Shown here: positions 1-16,569 of the stretch, piece by piece
How the letters are laid out: every line of letters begins with the position of its first letter
Numbering within the stretch: position 1 is the stretch's first letter
NCBI GenBank assembly: GCA_028751875.1
Contig: CM054155.1
Location: 2,131,346-2,195,345, forward strand
DNA length: 64,000 nt
Source: Rapana venosa
Lineage: Eukaryota; Mollusca; Gastropoda; Neogastropoda; Muricidae
Direction of reading: 5' to 3'
Notes under the pieces: generated by a model
The model's database searches: none
What the model saw: only the letters and a program-made list of their open reading frames with translations
What the model was told of the DNA's origin: nothing
Translations under genes and position numbers: made by a program

Positions 1-4664
<4,664 letters not shown>

Positions 4665-5500
4665 GGTCATTTTAAGGGGGATTTAGAGTCTCATGCAGAT
4701 CAGGGCACACGTTGGGTAGAACCAATGAGTCGAGTCCACAAATGTTGAAACAGGTGGAGGACCAGAAAGCAAGGCGTGTTGTGGTGGGTAACGTTGTTGC
4801 GGTTAGTGACGTCAGAAGTGAGGGGGGAGGCAGATGTGGGGAATCCGCTGCAGTCGATGACGTATGCCGCACGTGTTCTCTTCTGGTTTTGCGGCGGTGA
4901 ATTCCAAGATTTACAATGTGCTCACGGAGTCGATTTTGCATATGGTGGAACACGTGAGGACAAAGCTTTCAAGTCTGTTGCAGTTAGAGTCATTGCAGTG
5001 GAGTAAGGAACACAGAGCAGTGGTGGAGGGGGTGGTTTTGGATCGTGAATCACGTGAAAATTTTCACGCTGCGGCAGGGTCAGGGTATGAAGGGTTGCAA
5101 AGACAAGCACAATCCGGTAAACACAAATCATCAGTCAATGAAATTTTGAAAATAAATATCAAATGAAGAAAATTATAAATTGAAATATATCAAATGTCAG
5201 ACAATGCCAAAGAAAACTGTTCTAACCGGATGTTGTAACAAAAACACAGATATAAAAATTTCCAGGAAGAACGTCGGAGAAACACACAATCACACACTCA
5301 AAACACAGAGACATGCACCATGCAGCCGCCAGGCGCAAAGGTTCAGCGTTGTTGGCTATGGTGGTAGAAAAAAACAATTGTTGCTATTTCATGGGGTAAA
5401 GAATCAAGATGAATTAAAATAAAATCAGACATGCAAGCATGCACAATATATGAAAATGTTTGTAAGATAAAGCTAATATGCGAACACACATACAAACAAG
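4665..5500. other. Unassigned segment with a short + strand ORF
   Basis: This is good-quality sequence that I cannot match to copy 2. A plus-strand frame is open at 4864-5166 (100 codons, ending TGA after about 5166) and reads like a helical, charged polypeptide (for example SKIYNVLTESILHMVEHV). The frame before it (4712-4900) is also open, so one shift could join them. I do not recognise the protein and see no clear splice sites. It may be a retrotransposon fragment, a real exon, or chance. By gene order it lies in INTS6 intron 4. After 5170 the sequence is A-rich and featureless. Confidence 0.3.
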
Positions 5501-6393
5501 TACACAGGATGACCACAAAAAAAGCAGGCCTCTGAAATCAGATTGAAGTTCCAATTTCACTTTGCACTTCATCAGTGGAAAACTGAAAAATAACCCCTAT
5601 CGTCCTACTCCCTAGCATTGCACACACACACACACACTCCTGAGGCGTTAAGAGCACATGTGCAGCGAGAAAAGGTCTTGTTGGCCCTGTGTGCAAATAC
5701 ACACGCAACATCTTGCACACACGTTAAAACCCGTCCGCTTTTCTAAAGAGTAGGCCTTTGTGTGCTGGAGGGAAGGCATTACAAAATTTACAAAACCAGA
5801 TGCACAAAGGAACTGGATGAAAAAAGCACATTAGTGCTTATTCCATTATCCTCAAAATAAAAGAATAAATAACTCGGCTTCCAAAAGTAGTATATGATAG
5901 TACTGCTTTTATCATTCACTATGATTTTAAGCGTTTAAAACATTTCAGATATCAAAATGTTCATGAATATAACATACAGAGTGCAGGGGCTTTTATTAGT
6001 AGTGATATACTCTCAACATCAGAAAAATGCTACCATGTAATACAAATACATGAATGGTTTCTAAGACCAAAGAAAAAACATCAAGACAGTTACATTTCTT
6101 TATTCAGATATAAACAATTTATATTTCATCTTTTTAAAAAAAAAATAGATTCTACACAGAAAGTAAAAACAGTTTTGAATAAAATAATACAGTTTATAAA
6201 ATGTCAGACCATTTCCAGGGCAAGTCACTCCAGATGCACATACGTGCCCTCATACGCTTTCTTTTCAACAGAGCCATTCTCAGCAAGCCCATTCCAGAAG
6301 CTGTCAAAATGCTCAGTATGTCTTCTTGTCAAATCCAATCCTACACGATAACAACAAATAAAAAAATTAAACAAACAAACAAAAAGACTGCAC

Positions 6394-6483
6394 CTCATTC
6401 AAGACAGAAGATGCCGTCGTGATGGCTCCCCCGTCTGTTAGCATAATGATCACAGCTGACTCCAGGTAAAAAGGACTTCGACC
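6394..6483 (-). CDS. INTS6: INTS6 exon 4, copy 1
   Basis: This internal exon encodes 30 residues, beginning GRSPFYLESAVIIMLTDGGA and ending in SSVLNE. It matches the INTS6 VWA-domain segment that in human begins GRNPFFLEPAIIITITDG, with identical length. The acceptor is a T-rich tract followed by CAG at 6484-6486, and the donor is GAG/GTGCAG. Both ends are phase 0. The LTDG aspartate is expected to complete the metal-ion-dependent adhesion site of the VWA fold. INTS6 is part of the Integrator complex, which attenuates and terminates RNA polymerase II transcription and processes snRNA 3' ends in the nucleus. The copy-2 counterpart is degraded by indels. Confidence 0.9.
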
Positions 6484-7546
6484 CTGAAAAAGTGGTTTTG
6501 CTTTTTCATACTTGTTTCAACAATGTTTTATTTTTGTCATAATATACCAGCAACATGAGAAATTAAAAAAATAAGCTTAGAACTTAGCCTTGCATCACTT
6601 GCTAAGACATTCACAAAATATCCAAAATGTCATATAGTTTTAATTACAGGATTCCCAAAGCACTGAATAATACCATTAGAAACACAAGGACCTAAAAAAT
6701 GATCCTAACTAAAAACTGCGACTACCAAAAGTGAAAGTACAAGTCCACCCAACAATTTAATCCCAATTCTACCGAGAGATCATTATCATGAGCAAACATT
6801 ATTTGATATTTGTCGCAATATACAACTTATCACAATTCGGTTTATGTCCTAAAAATGTGTGTGTGCAAATGTGCCCAGTGTGTGTGTGTGTGTGCGTGTG
6901 TGTGTGTGTGTGATTTTACACTGCTGACGTTATGACCGTCTTCAGTATTGCTGATGTTTGGGTGCTTTTTCATCTTGTGACGTGTGCGTGCTAATGTTCA
7001 GACACTGGTATTTTTCTGTGATAAAGGTTTTCCTGTTTATTGCTTTCATGTATGGCTTGTAACCTACATGAATGTTTCTATTTGTGAGATAATAAAGAAT
7101 ATAAAGTGAATTGAAACAGCTCTGAGTTTACAGTGGCTATTGGCCTCATAATCTGCAGTGCAGCACTGCACATCACCCCCCACCCCCCTTTAAAAACCCA
7201 TCTTTCATGAGAGAAGAAAGGTATGATCAGAGGTGATTTTTCTAAAAATTCCCAATACTGAACTTAGAAAAATATTTACCATAGCCAGCACATAAACCCT
7301 AGTCTTTGCCAAATAATCATACTTCATATTAATCATAACACAGAAAGATGTCTTTTTTTTTGGCTATGGGTGAATACCTTAAGCATGCAAATGCTACATG
7401 AATTATATATACTAACAGAGCCAAGTAGCAACCTTTTAAACTCAAAATTAGGTGTATATTACAGTGGATGAACATGGCCAAAGTGAGAGAAATGGAAATG
7501 AGCAGTGTGGAAAACAGGACAATTTTAACAACAAACTTCAGACCTA
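6484..7546 (-). other. INTS6 intron 3, copy 1
   Basis: This is AT-rich intronic sequence between exons 3 and 4 on the minus strand. It contains a (TG)n tract at about 6858-6912 and no other open frame or repeat that I can support. The copy-2 equivalent (41249-42402) has the same content, with heavy homopolymer noise up to about 41830. Confidence 0.8.
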
Positions 7547-7696
7547 CTGGCCATATGTATCAACACCACTCTGCATGCGGAAGACGTTGAGGAGGTCAAA
7601 GGCACCCCTCAAAGATGGACCCACTGATGTCAGACCGCCGGCCTTGAGGTTTTTCAGCTCTGCTGTGAAGGTCACGGCCGATTCCTTCCAACCTGC
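7547..7696 (-). CDS. INTS6: INTS6 exon 3, copy 1 (donor altered by 1 bp)
   Basis: This exon encodes 50 residues, starting AGWKESAVTFTAELKNLKAG, continuing GLTSVGPSLRGAFDLLNVFR and ending DTYGQ. It matches INTS6 (human AGWKENHATFMNELKNLQ...DNYGQ) residue for residue in length. The GLT segment is the expected second MIDAS loop. The acceptor is AAAG before GCAGGT. The expected donor CAG/GTAGGT, intact in copy 2, lacks one G here and reads CAG/TAGGT. Splicing at the remaining GT would remove one coding base and shift the frame. This is either a consensus error or a real allelic lesion. Confidence 0.92.
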
Positions 7697-10600
7697 CTTT
7701 AATGTTGCATCCAAAATACTTTAGTCTTTAACAAGTTTAAATAGGTCAGTGTAATTTTTTATCATCAGTGTGTGTTTGTGTGTGTATGTGTGTGTGAGAG
7801 AGAGTGTGTGTGTGTTTGAGTGTGTGTGAGAGAGAGAGAACAAGACACAGAGAGAGAGAGAGAGGAGGGGAGAGAGAAGAGAGATTAAGAGAGAGAGAGA
7901 GAGGAGATGAGAGAGAGAGAGAGGAGAGAGAGAGGGGGAGGTGTGTGTGTTGTGTGTGACTGGTTGCAATATGTGACGCTCCAGCATGAAAGGGAGTCGC
8001 TTAGCACCTGACCCATTTTTCCCGCTAGGAGCCATTTTATGCGGGGTGGGGGTCGGTTGTAACTTTGGATTTTGATTATAAAACTATAGCCATTATTCTA
8101 CCTTGTAATAATATATCAAGACATAATTTTGGTTCCTTTTGTTTTTTAAACATGTTATAAAAATATCCAAGCCCTCTTTTGGGACCACCTATTACGACGC
8201 TAAATTTGTCAGTTTCTCATTTCTGCAGTCTATCATTTCAATTTGTAATAACTTTTCATAGAATTGTCCAATTTTTTCAATCTGTTTTAATTTTTGTATT
8301 GAATAGCCCTTTTATTGAGATCAATAAAAAGCCAACAACTAACAACTGACCCCTGGTGCACTGCAACTCATTATGTGGGGGGGCGTTACATATGTGTGTA
8401 TATAATTATAAGCAAATAAATTCCATTTATTATTATATAATTATAAACTAAAATGCATGCAGGCATGTGTACTTGTGAGTACTCTGTATTGGCATGTTTA
8501 AACTTTACTTTCCGTTCAAATAAAAGCTGAAGAAGAAATCAAACATAAAAAACAAGACTCTCCACCCAATCAATTTTTTAGCATAAACAATTCATAAACC
8601 CTGTGCCCATGTTGCACAAGCAATTATGTGTGACGTATGTAACTGAAAACGGACACTGACACGTCTGAACAAACAGTTCAAGCAGTCCTTTTGAGTGGCA
8701 ACTGTGTGTCTCTTAGTCTTAGCTTAATTACATTTTAAAAACTGACTGCAGCAAAGCAAGACATGTATCTAACTTTACAGGGATCCCCAAGGCACAGTTA
8801 TAGATCTACCAACCCACCCACCCTTACAATTACACATCTTGTTTTCACAGCATTACAGTTTCCGCTACAATTGGAGGAAAGCAGAGCAGAGGAAAACAAA
8901 ATTGCATGAATTATCTTTTTTTTAATTAAAAAAAAAAAGGGAAAAAAATATCTTTTTGCCATATGCTTTGCGATGTTACTTTCCCCCCAAAAATAAAATT
9001 AACAATGTCCCAAGAAATCTTCTTTTTGGCCCCAGTAGATAGGGAAAATTTCGGGGATTGATTCACATGGGTTTTTTTAATACTGGATGTTTTGGGCACC
9101 GTGTTGCTCCGTGCTTTGTTTTGGGGGGTTTTTTTTTGGGAGGGAGGAAGTTATTTTATTTTTTTTTTGGGGGTGGACAGCAGGAGTCCTCCTTTTTTTA
9201 CAAAATACATGCATCCCTTTTTTGATTTGTAATAGCGTCTATGAAAATCTTTTTTTATTAATTTACTTTCTTCCCCCCCCCAGGGGTTAGTTTTTTTTTG
9301 ACCCCTATTAAAAATGTAAATTTTTTTTTTTTATTCCACTTAGGTGTTACTAAAGCAAACGTTGGGACTTCAATACTTAACATTAAAAAGCGCAGCAAAA
9401 GCGGCAATAAATCGCAAATTATGCCATTTTTTTTAAAAAAAATATAAACACACCTTTCCTTTCTGTTTTACACGACTTTAAAAACTGAATTTTGGACCAC
9501 CCAAAACCAACTCACCCATAAAAGGCTTCCAATCCGCCTCTTTCCATTACCGATTCTGCACAACACTATACGTCTCCCCCCTTAGTCTTCCCCTTTGCAA
9601 CAACCAATTTATGGTTTTCTACACACAAAATTTTGCAGTAATTACATCAGAGGTGAAAGGGAAAAAAAAAAAGGTGTCCACACGGTAGGTCATGTGTGGT
9701 CCAACTCAAAAGTTTAGCATTTTGGGTGCCAGTGGTTTTTTCATTTAATGTTGTGTGTGTGTGTTTAACTGATTAATCTTTACAACAAAAAAACACACAA
9801 AAAAACCAGGGATCAAGTTCACATTTTTTTAGTCCCTTAGCATTTTAAACCCCTTTTGAGCCCGCAATAAGAAGGTGGGGACAGTTAAAATTTTTCCCCT
9901 GCCAAAAGAAAAAGTTGCTGTGAGGTTCGGGGTTTTTGATTCCACCTTCCCCTTTCCGCAGTTTGAAAAGGGAAATCAAACTGAATCAGTCAAGCCTTTG
10001 GATGACACTAAAAAAAACCCCCCTTGTGCGATGCATTATATATAAACATCTTGACACAGGTTAAAAACTTGTTCATTTTCGAAGAGTGATCTTTCATGCC
10101 GGCGGAACATGAAAAATTTAAAAAAAACGCTTGACAGGCTCGTTTTTTTAGACACCATCCCCTGAAAAAAGTGACAGTGCAGCTACCTAAAGGGTGGGGG
10201 GGAAAACGTTAATATAGCACAAATTCACCATGGTGAACCTCGAAGCTCAAGCCGGGAAAATGGGAGAAAAGAAAAAGATACTGTAAAAAAACCCTTTAAG
10301 CAACCTGGAAAATGATGACAGTGGAGCATAAAAGAAAAACAACAACAACAAAGTCCAGGAGAAGGGGAAAACAAAGGGAAAAAATAGAAAATACCCAAAC
10401 AAAAAGGGGGAAAGGAGAGAGAAAGGGGGGAGAGAGAGGAGGAGAGGGGAGGGGAGAGAGAGAGAGAGAGAGAAGAGAGAGAATAATGATTCTATTTTTT
10501 ATCAATTTGTGTTGCACAAAGGAAAAACGAAAATCTGAACCAAAAAAAAACAAAACCCTTTATTGGCTATAACCCTTTCAGTATGAGGGGGGAAAATTAA

Positions 10601-11632
10601 TTTTAAAAATTTTTTCCAAACAAAATCTATGGACAGAATAGCCCAACCTATGTCAAACCAAAGGGGGGATGGCAACTTTTTTGGGATGAAAAATGTTGGG
10701 TATGATGAATATTCACCAAAAAAGGGTACCCCACGTTACTCATATCAACCATTCATTCATGCGGGATCTATGTGGTCTAAAGTGATATAAATAAAAAAAA
10801 TTAATTTTTTAAATGACAAAAGCTCACAATGTCATACAGTCACTGGCTTACTCTTTTCCTTTTGAGGGTTATGGAAATTTTTGTTTTATTTATTTTCTTT
10901 TCTATCAAGGATAATGGAATAAGCACTTGTGTGCTTTTTTACATCCAGTCCCCATGTGTGTGCGGTTTTGTCAATTTTGTCATCTGTTCCCACCGGCACA
11001 CAATGACCTACTCTTTCGAAAAGCGGAACAGGGTTTAACATGCGCAAGATGTTCTGCATGCATTCGCACACAGGGCCCCAGTTTATAGTCTCATCCGATG
11101 GACTTTTTGGGGAGAGTGGAGACGGCACTGATGTTAACTCCAGGGGAAAATATCCCCTTGAAAGAGAAGTAATGTTCTGACCACTAGGCTATCCCGTCCT
11201 GTTTGGGAATAAACACTCGTGTGGATTTTTTTTACATCCAGTCCCCATGTGTAAGTAGTTTTGTAAATTGTGTCATCTTTGTGGAGTGCAAGGCCCGTCA
11301 CAAAATTTGTTGAGATCTGGAGAGCAGGGGGGGAGTAGGGGGGTTTAGAAGGGGGAAAGATTCAGAATAGTATGGGGATTCTTTTTTACATATAAAAATG
11401 CTTTAGCATTTCACTTTGAAATGCTTTTGGAGTCTTAGATGCATGACCAAAATCTTTTCAAATTGATTTTCGGGGGGGGGGGGCATTAAATGGATGGTGT
11501 TATGTATATATATTTTTTTTTTTTTAATAAAGATTTTGCATACTTTTACCATTTCCTTGGCTAGAATTTTTTCTTACAAAAATTATCCCCTTAAGCAATG
11601 TCCAATGTACTTGGGTTTGGTATTGAAAGGTT

Positions 11633-11697
<65 letters not shown>

Positions 11698-12363
11698 TGG
11701 GGGGGGGGGGGGGGGGGTCACTGTGTGTGTGTCCGTTCACATTCCTGATTTTGTTAAATTAATGTGTATGTTCACATCTCAACTTCATATGTCATTTTTA
11801 AATCAACCAGTTTACAATTTCTTTGTAGTTTTACATCAGATCTGTGCAGATTAATGTTTTTATTCCTGATAGTCACGTTGATGGTCCCCTTTCACTAGTT
11901 TTAGCAACAGGTGAAGAAACCCCCACATGGGCAATCAAAATAATGGCACCAAAGTCACTTCAGGTCCCTCCCTATCTTTGCATTAGGAAATAATTTTTAA
12001 AATATTCTCTGTAACTATATTTTATTTTTTGCCGTGACGTTTTAACCCAAAAAAATGATAGGTTTCTGTGCAATTTTCACCCTTTCAAACTGGGTGGAGT
12101 TGGACCTTCACCTTTGTTTATATTCATATGCAAATATGACCCGGTTGCCATACATTTTTGACCTTCCCACAATCCTTTGGCACATCGGGGAAGAAGATGG
12201 CGGGTGTGTGAAACAAATAACGGCCTCTTGGACTTAATTGTTCAACGCACCGCACCTGCAGCTTCACCCGGATCTAATTCTTGTTACACAGATTCTACAA
12301 GTTATAATCTATCAGAAGTGCTTACTTCTGGCGATCGATCTTACTGCTGTTTTGTTACTTTAC
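7697..12363 (-). other. INTS6 intron 2, copy 1
   Basis: This is a large intron. It holds a GT/GA microsatellite (about 7768-7960), a fragment of the widespread repeat end 'aaattccatttattatta' (about 8410), a homopolymer-error stretch (about 8900-10750), a GA tract (about 10420-10485), a SINE (10905-11200), a T-rich stretch (11512-11526), a GT array (11637-11696) and a G run (11700-11717). Several plus-strand frames overlap exon 2, but they are antisense shadows of it. I see no separate gene. Confidence 0.75.
10905..11200 (-). mobile_element. tRNA-derived SINE remnant in INTS6 intron 2, copy 1
   Basis: On the minus strand the right end reads as a tRNA-like head with a plausible A box, TAGCCTAGTGGTCAGAAC (about 11170-11190). 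It is followed by the body shared with 15045-15320 and 18000-18265, including 'tctcatccga', 'gtcatctgttcccacc' and 'ggaataagcac'. A partial second body copy follows at 11205-11290. The family is widespread in this window; naming it would need a repeat library. Confidence 0.65.
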
Positions 12364-12441
12364 CTTCACATTCGCTGGAGGATCTTCGAATGTCAGGAGC
12401 ATGAACCTGTCCCATCGGCTACTTAAATCGCGGGCTCTGTT
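12364..12441 (-). CDS. INTS6: INTS6 exon 2, copy 1
   Basis: This 78-bp exon encodes 26 residues: NRARDLSSRWDRFMLLTFED followed by PPANVK. The human counterpart is also 26 residues (LRARDPASRGDRYMLVTFEE then PPYAIK). The acceptor is CAG at 12442-12444, and the donor is GTGAAG/GTAAAG, phase 0 at both ends. The RDR-F/Y-ML-TFE core is diagnostic of INTS6. Two plus-strand open frames over this interval are antisense artefacts. Copies 1 and 2 are identical here by eye. Confidence 0.95.
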
Positions 12442-12579
12442 CTGAATACAAAAATAAAATAAAAAAGATTATTATATTTCAGTCAACAATTGTGAAACGG
12501 TGAAAAAAAATGGATTCGATTTTCTTACCCCGTTATAAAAGGGGCAGACAAAGGCACTTATTTAGTCTACCTCCTTTAC

Positions 12580-12690
12580 CTTCATAAAAGTCTCGATCGC
12601 TGCTTTTGCTACATCGAGCATTGTTGTTCCAAGATACGTGCGTTGATTCATAGACGCACTAGTATCAACCAAAAATACTATTATTGTCAT
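12580..12690 (-). CDS. INTS6: INTS6 exon 1 (start codon, VWA MIDAS), copy 1
   Basis: This first coding exon encodes 37 residues: MTIIVFLVDTSASMNQRTYL, GTTMLDVAKAAIETFMK. It aligns end to end with human INTS6 (MPILLFLIDTSASMNQRSHL...). DTSAS is the DxSxS metal-binding motif of the VWA domain. The donor is ATGAAG/GTAAAG, phase 0. The start was chosen by family length; an adjacent upstream ATG (12691-12693) would add one Met. A further upstream in-frame ATG exists here, but the reading frame upstream differs between copies because of small indels, so it is not credible. The product is a nuclear Integrator subunit. Confidence 0.95.
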
Positions 12691-12693
12691 CAT

Positions 12694-13000
12694 AACTTCA
12701 AAAGCCCCCAATATTTGTGTGTAAAGCGACACCGTCCGCGAAAACACGGCGGTATATTACGGAAAATTCTGGCAAGGCCTTCCCCTACGAAACAATGGCG
12801 CACGACTGAGGCTGGGCAAACTTGCAGGCTTTTTACGCCACGAATTTTGTCCACGTGACCTCAGCACCATTGGACTCTGATTGGACGAATATGGTGTAAG
12901 GGGATCAGTCTTTATGTGAACTAAGATTTTTTTTTCATCGAAAATAAAAACTGAAATAGCTCTTTCTATCGGGGGTAACAGAGGTGTCATACATTGTCAG
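12694..13000 (-). promoter_or_regulatory. INTS6: INTS6 5' flank / promoter, copy 1
   Basis: Immediately upstream of the INTS6 start, the minus strand carries two CCAAT boxes 11 bp apart (plus-strand ATTGG at 12869-12873 and 12880-12884). There is an E-box CACGTG (12852-12857) and an AATGGCGC motif resembling YY1 (about 12794-12801). No TATA box is evident. This is typical of a TATA-less housekeeping promoter. The sites are conserved in copy 2 (47773-47805). The transcription start was not determined. Confidence 0.55.
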
Positions 13001-14214
13001 CATACAAAGAGAAGTTTAAATAAGTCACGATATATACTTAGTACCTGTTAATGGGAAAACATAAAATTTCAAATCAGAAATAGGTCCCCTATCCTTGGGA
13101 AGGACAACATCCAGAGTTCTGTGTTCGGAAGTCGTTGGTCTTGTTTGTTTGGGGTTGGTTTTTTTCTTTTTCTTTTTTTTTTCCTTTGCTTTCTTCAGTA
13201 ATGGTCCGATCTGTTTGTTTAAGAAAATCATGCTGCCGAGCTATGGATCTCTTTTAAGTGTTTCCGAAAATGGTAACCTACAAATAATTTTGTGTACATA
13301 CCTGTGACAGTATATTACATTTTGGTTGGATGGGAGGGGGAAAAGTCTAAATTTAGAAAGAACACTGTTGTTGTTTTGTTGGGGGGAAGGGGGGGGGGGG
13401 GTTAACCTATATAATAGCAAATGGTGTAGGTCTACTTCGATTGATTCTAATTAGTTAAGACCACCTAGATTGATGATTAAATCTATGATCGATATGTGTA
13501 TTAGTTGCCAACTTCCGGGCTTTCCCACCTGTTTCATCAATTTGTGTTTACTGACCCCTACTGAAGGTAGACCAAACAAAAACATCTGGATAGGCCAGTG
13601 CATGCAACTTGTTACTTACCATGGTAAATCTAGTAAAGGCCTCAGGGATCATTGTTCATGCATGTGCCTCCAGTCAATCAATTTAAATATTCTTGTGGTT
13701 TGGGGCTGTTATGATTAGATTAAGGTCCCAGTGGAGATTTCCCATTTAGGGACTGATGTCTTTTCGCCCATATGTATACCCTTTTATAGTTCAAATGGCA
13801 TGCACCCAGTGCATTTTTTTTTAAGTAAGACAAAACCTACTCCTGTTTTTAAAAAAAAGTAGTGAATTGGTCATAGAAATAATGATTACAGGGTAATTCC
13901 ACATGATGTGTTTTTCATTCACATGAATTATGCATGGGCAGGATTTTCAGATAGGAAAAAGAACCCTTGCAAATTGGCTCTCTTCATCACCTTCCCCCCC
14001 CCCCCCCCTCCCCCCTTACAGAAACTTTTAAAAGGTCTATTTGCACTGCCCCAGTCCCTAAATTGGAAATCTGTACTGAGACAATAACTCTTATCATAAC
14101 AAGAGCCACCAGGGCTGAGTAGTCCTTATTAAAATATTTGTAAAGACCTTTATTAGTGTAACCTATATGATACATGAGGGGTTGTGCTCATTATCATCCT
14201 ACCACAGGCCATTG
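13001..14214. other. Intergenic sequence upstream of INTS6, copy 1
   Basis: This AT-rich sequence has a T-rich run (13155-13185), a G run (13389-13401) and a C run (13995-14009). I see no gene, tRNA or recognisable transposon. The copy-2 equivalent is 47924-49140 and is nearly identical. Confidence 0.6.
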
Positions 14215-14600
14215 CTGACCCTTCAGTGTCCATAGAATGTTGTTACGGGCATGCAGAAATGTTAGCTTTACACACAGGACCTCAGTTTATTGTATCATCT
14301 GAACACAAGACCTCAGTTTATTGTGTCATCTGAACACAAGACCTCAGTTTATTGTATTATCTGAACACAGGACCTCAGTTAATTGTACTGTCTGAACACA
14401 AGACCTCAGTTTATTGTGTCATCTGAACACAAGACCTCAGTTTATTGTATCATCTGAAGATTTTGTAGCGGAACAGAGCCATTGTAAACTATGGGGGGAA
14501 ATCTCTGTAGACTGCACAGCAAATGTGAATCTGCACCCTTGGATTAATCCAGACCACTGTACTAACCACTGTGGTAACTGCTCTGGAAAAAATTCTTAGT
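14215..14600 (-). mobile_element. SINE remnant carrying an internal minisatellite, copy 1
   Basis: The right end, read on the minus strand, looks like a tRNA-type head (TACCACAGTGGTTAGTAC, about 14556-14580). The left part is the 'ggacctcagtttattgtatcatctga' body motif found in other SINEs of the window, here expanded six times (see the minisatellite entry). Confidence 0.5.
14272..14457. repeat. 31-bp minisatellite, 6 copies, copy 1
   Basis: There are exactly six units of 31 bp (186 bp) beginning ACACAAGACCTCAGTTTATT with a few substitutions (ACAGG versus ACAAG, TATTATC, TACTGTC). The unit corresponds to a single-copy segment of the SINE bodies at about 15210, 18200 and 22755. The copy-2 array (49195-49380) also has six units. 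Confidence 0.92.
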
Positions 14601-15044
14601 CCACATGGAAACCAATCCTTTTACACCACATACTTGTCAAGAATTTTGGGACAAATTTCACAGGTGGTGGTTGTAAGTCACAAAGCATTTTGAATTAATT
14701 GTGTGTTTTATGCTCACAATTGCCCATTCATTAAGAAATCCTGAAGCAGTTTGATAGGTAGTTTCTTACGGAAGCAACTTACATAAGGCAAAATAAGCCA
14801 ACCAAAACCAACAAAAACACACACAAAGTGTGTGTCTGCCCACATGTACAAAACAAATCTGTGCCCACAGACAAAATCACTGGCAGGTGCCCCATGTATG
14901 ACCTTCTATTATGTGCAGGTAGTATGGTTGGACAATATTGGGAAGCATGCCCCCCACTCTCCCCATCCCCCAATGCTGAAGAGAAACTCAATTCCAAACA
15001 GGAAGGAGGCCTTTTTATTTATTCTTTCTTTATTTATTCTTTAA

Positions 15045-15320
15045 TATCGAGGATAATGGAATAAGCACTTATGTGCTTTTTTACATCCAGTCCCCGTGTC
15101 TATGCGGATTTGTGAATTCTGTCATCTGTTCCCACCGGCACACAATGGCCTACTCTTACAAAAAGTGGAACAGGATTTAACATGTGCGCAAGATGTTCTG
15201 CTGCGTTCGCACACGGGGCCTCGGTTTATAGTCTCATCCGAAGGACTTTGGGGGAGAGTGGAGTCTGCACTGATGTTAACTCCAGAGGAAAATATCCCCT
15301 TGAATGGGCCTCAGTTTGTG
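15045..15320 (-). mobile_element. SINE-body remnant, copy 1
   Basis: It shares 'ggataatggaataagcac', 'acatccagtcccc', 'tctgttcccaccggcacac', 'gtggaacagg' and 'ctcatccgaaggacttt' with 10905-11160 and 18015-18240. No convincing tRNA head or target-site duplication is visible. The copy-2 equivalent is about 49910-50165 and is noisy. Confidence 0.6.
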
Positions 15321-15701
15321 TGTGTATTCCTCTTTTTGCTGTTGCTTTGTGTTTGTGTTTCATTCCTCAGCTAGAAATCCAAGGTTCGCCAATGGTGAGA
15401 TTTTTGCATATGGGACTGTTTTTGCCTACCATTAATTATAGTAGCCACAGGGGAATGTGTGTTGTTTGAAGGATGGAGGAGTACCATCACAAAGTGCTGA
15501 AGTGTTCAGGATGACTTGTAAATTCAGGCAGCAAGACTTAGAGGAATAATGTTTTTTCCCCCAGCCTCCATCTCCCCACCCTGCCCCCAAAGTCAGTCTT
15601 ATTCTGGGGTGGGGGGGAATTTTCTATCACAAGTAAGTGTTTACCACATTCATATTCTGGGGTGGGGGGGAATTTTCTATCACAAGTAAGTGTTTACCAC
15701 A

Positions 15702-15805
<104 letters not shown>

Positions 15806-15924
15806 ACTCACATGCTCTCTCACACACACACACATTTTTACACACACAAACTACATGTACACAGTCATACACACACATTGTATTGTATCATATACCACTT
15901 TAAATCGCAGCAGATATCAAGTGC

Positions 15925-16290
15925 AATTCAGGCTGCTCTTCCCAGTGAGAGTGTTTCACCACAAGTGCAGCACCACCCTTTTTTCTGTTCCTTTCAGCAT
16001 GTGTATTTGTTTCCCTATCAGAGTGGCTTTTTTCATCAGAAATTTGCCAGGGACAACTCTCTTGTTGCCATAGGTTCTTTTACGTGCACTAAATGTGTTG
16101 CATATGGGATCTTGGTTTATTGTCTTTGGGAAAGACTAGCACCCACGCCACCACTCATGGTCTAGTGGACAGGGGGAAAGTTTCAAGCTAAAACATGTTT
16201 TGAACCACCGTACACTTTGAACCCAGACCTTTTGTTTTCTAGGCAGATGCGTTACCTCTAGACCACTGATCCACAGACATTTTGCATGTT
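15925..16290 (-). mobile_element. tRNA-derived SINE, second family, copy 1
   Basis: Landmarks in plus-strand order are 'ggctgctcttcccagtgaga', 'atttgccagggacaact', 'gttgccataggttcttttac', 'ccaccactcatggtctagtg', a degraded B-box complement (tttgaaccaccg) and 'gcgttacctctagaccactg'. The last is the complement of a tRNA A-box region. The element therefore lies on the minus strand with its head at the right. I recall this layout from marine gastropod sequences. The copy-2 equivalent is about 50690-51000. Confidence 0.7.
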
Positions 16291-16569
16291 TACACACTCA
16301 CTCACTCACACACACACAATCAGAAAAGTTACTTTCTGGATCAGTGCTTAAATCTACACTGTCATCTCAAAATGAACAGTCATGCTCCAACAAACATTAT
16401 CATACTTACTTTTACTATGGATGTAAAACGCACTTAAAAGATCTCAAAACGCACTTATTTCCTACCTGACACTTTCCCTTCATATTTCTACTTTTCAACA
16501 GCATCCTTTATTCCTTCATCACCAAAGGTTATGTGTGTGCATAAATTTGAAATATATTATTTGAGGAAA

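Noticed and set aside
7721..8035. Ser/Leu/His/Thr-rich ORFs over microsatellites (also 15637-16165, 42577-42885, 45209-45457)
   Set aside because: They are translations of GT, GA and CT repeats.
12177..12426. Plus-strand ORFs with plausible composition (75 and 62 codons)
   Set aside because: They are antisense to INTS6 exon 2, whose length, splice sites and residues match the family on the minus strand.
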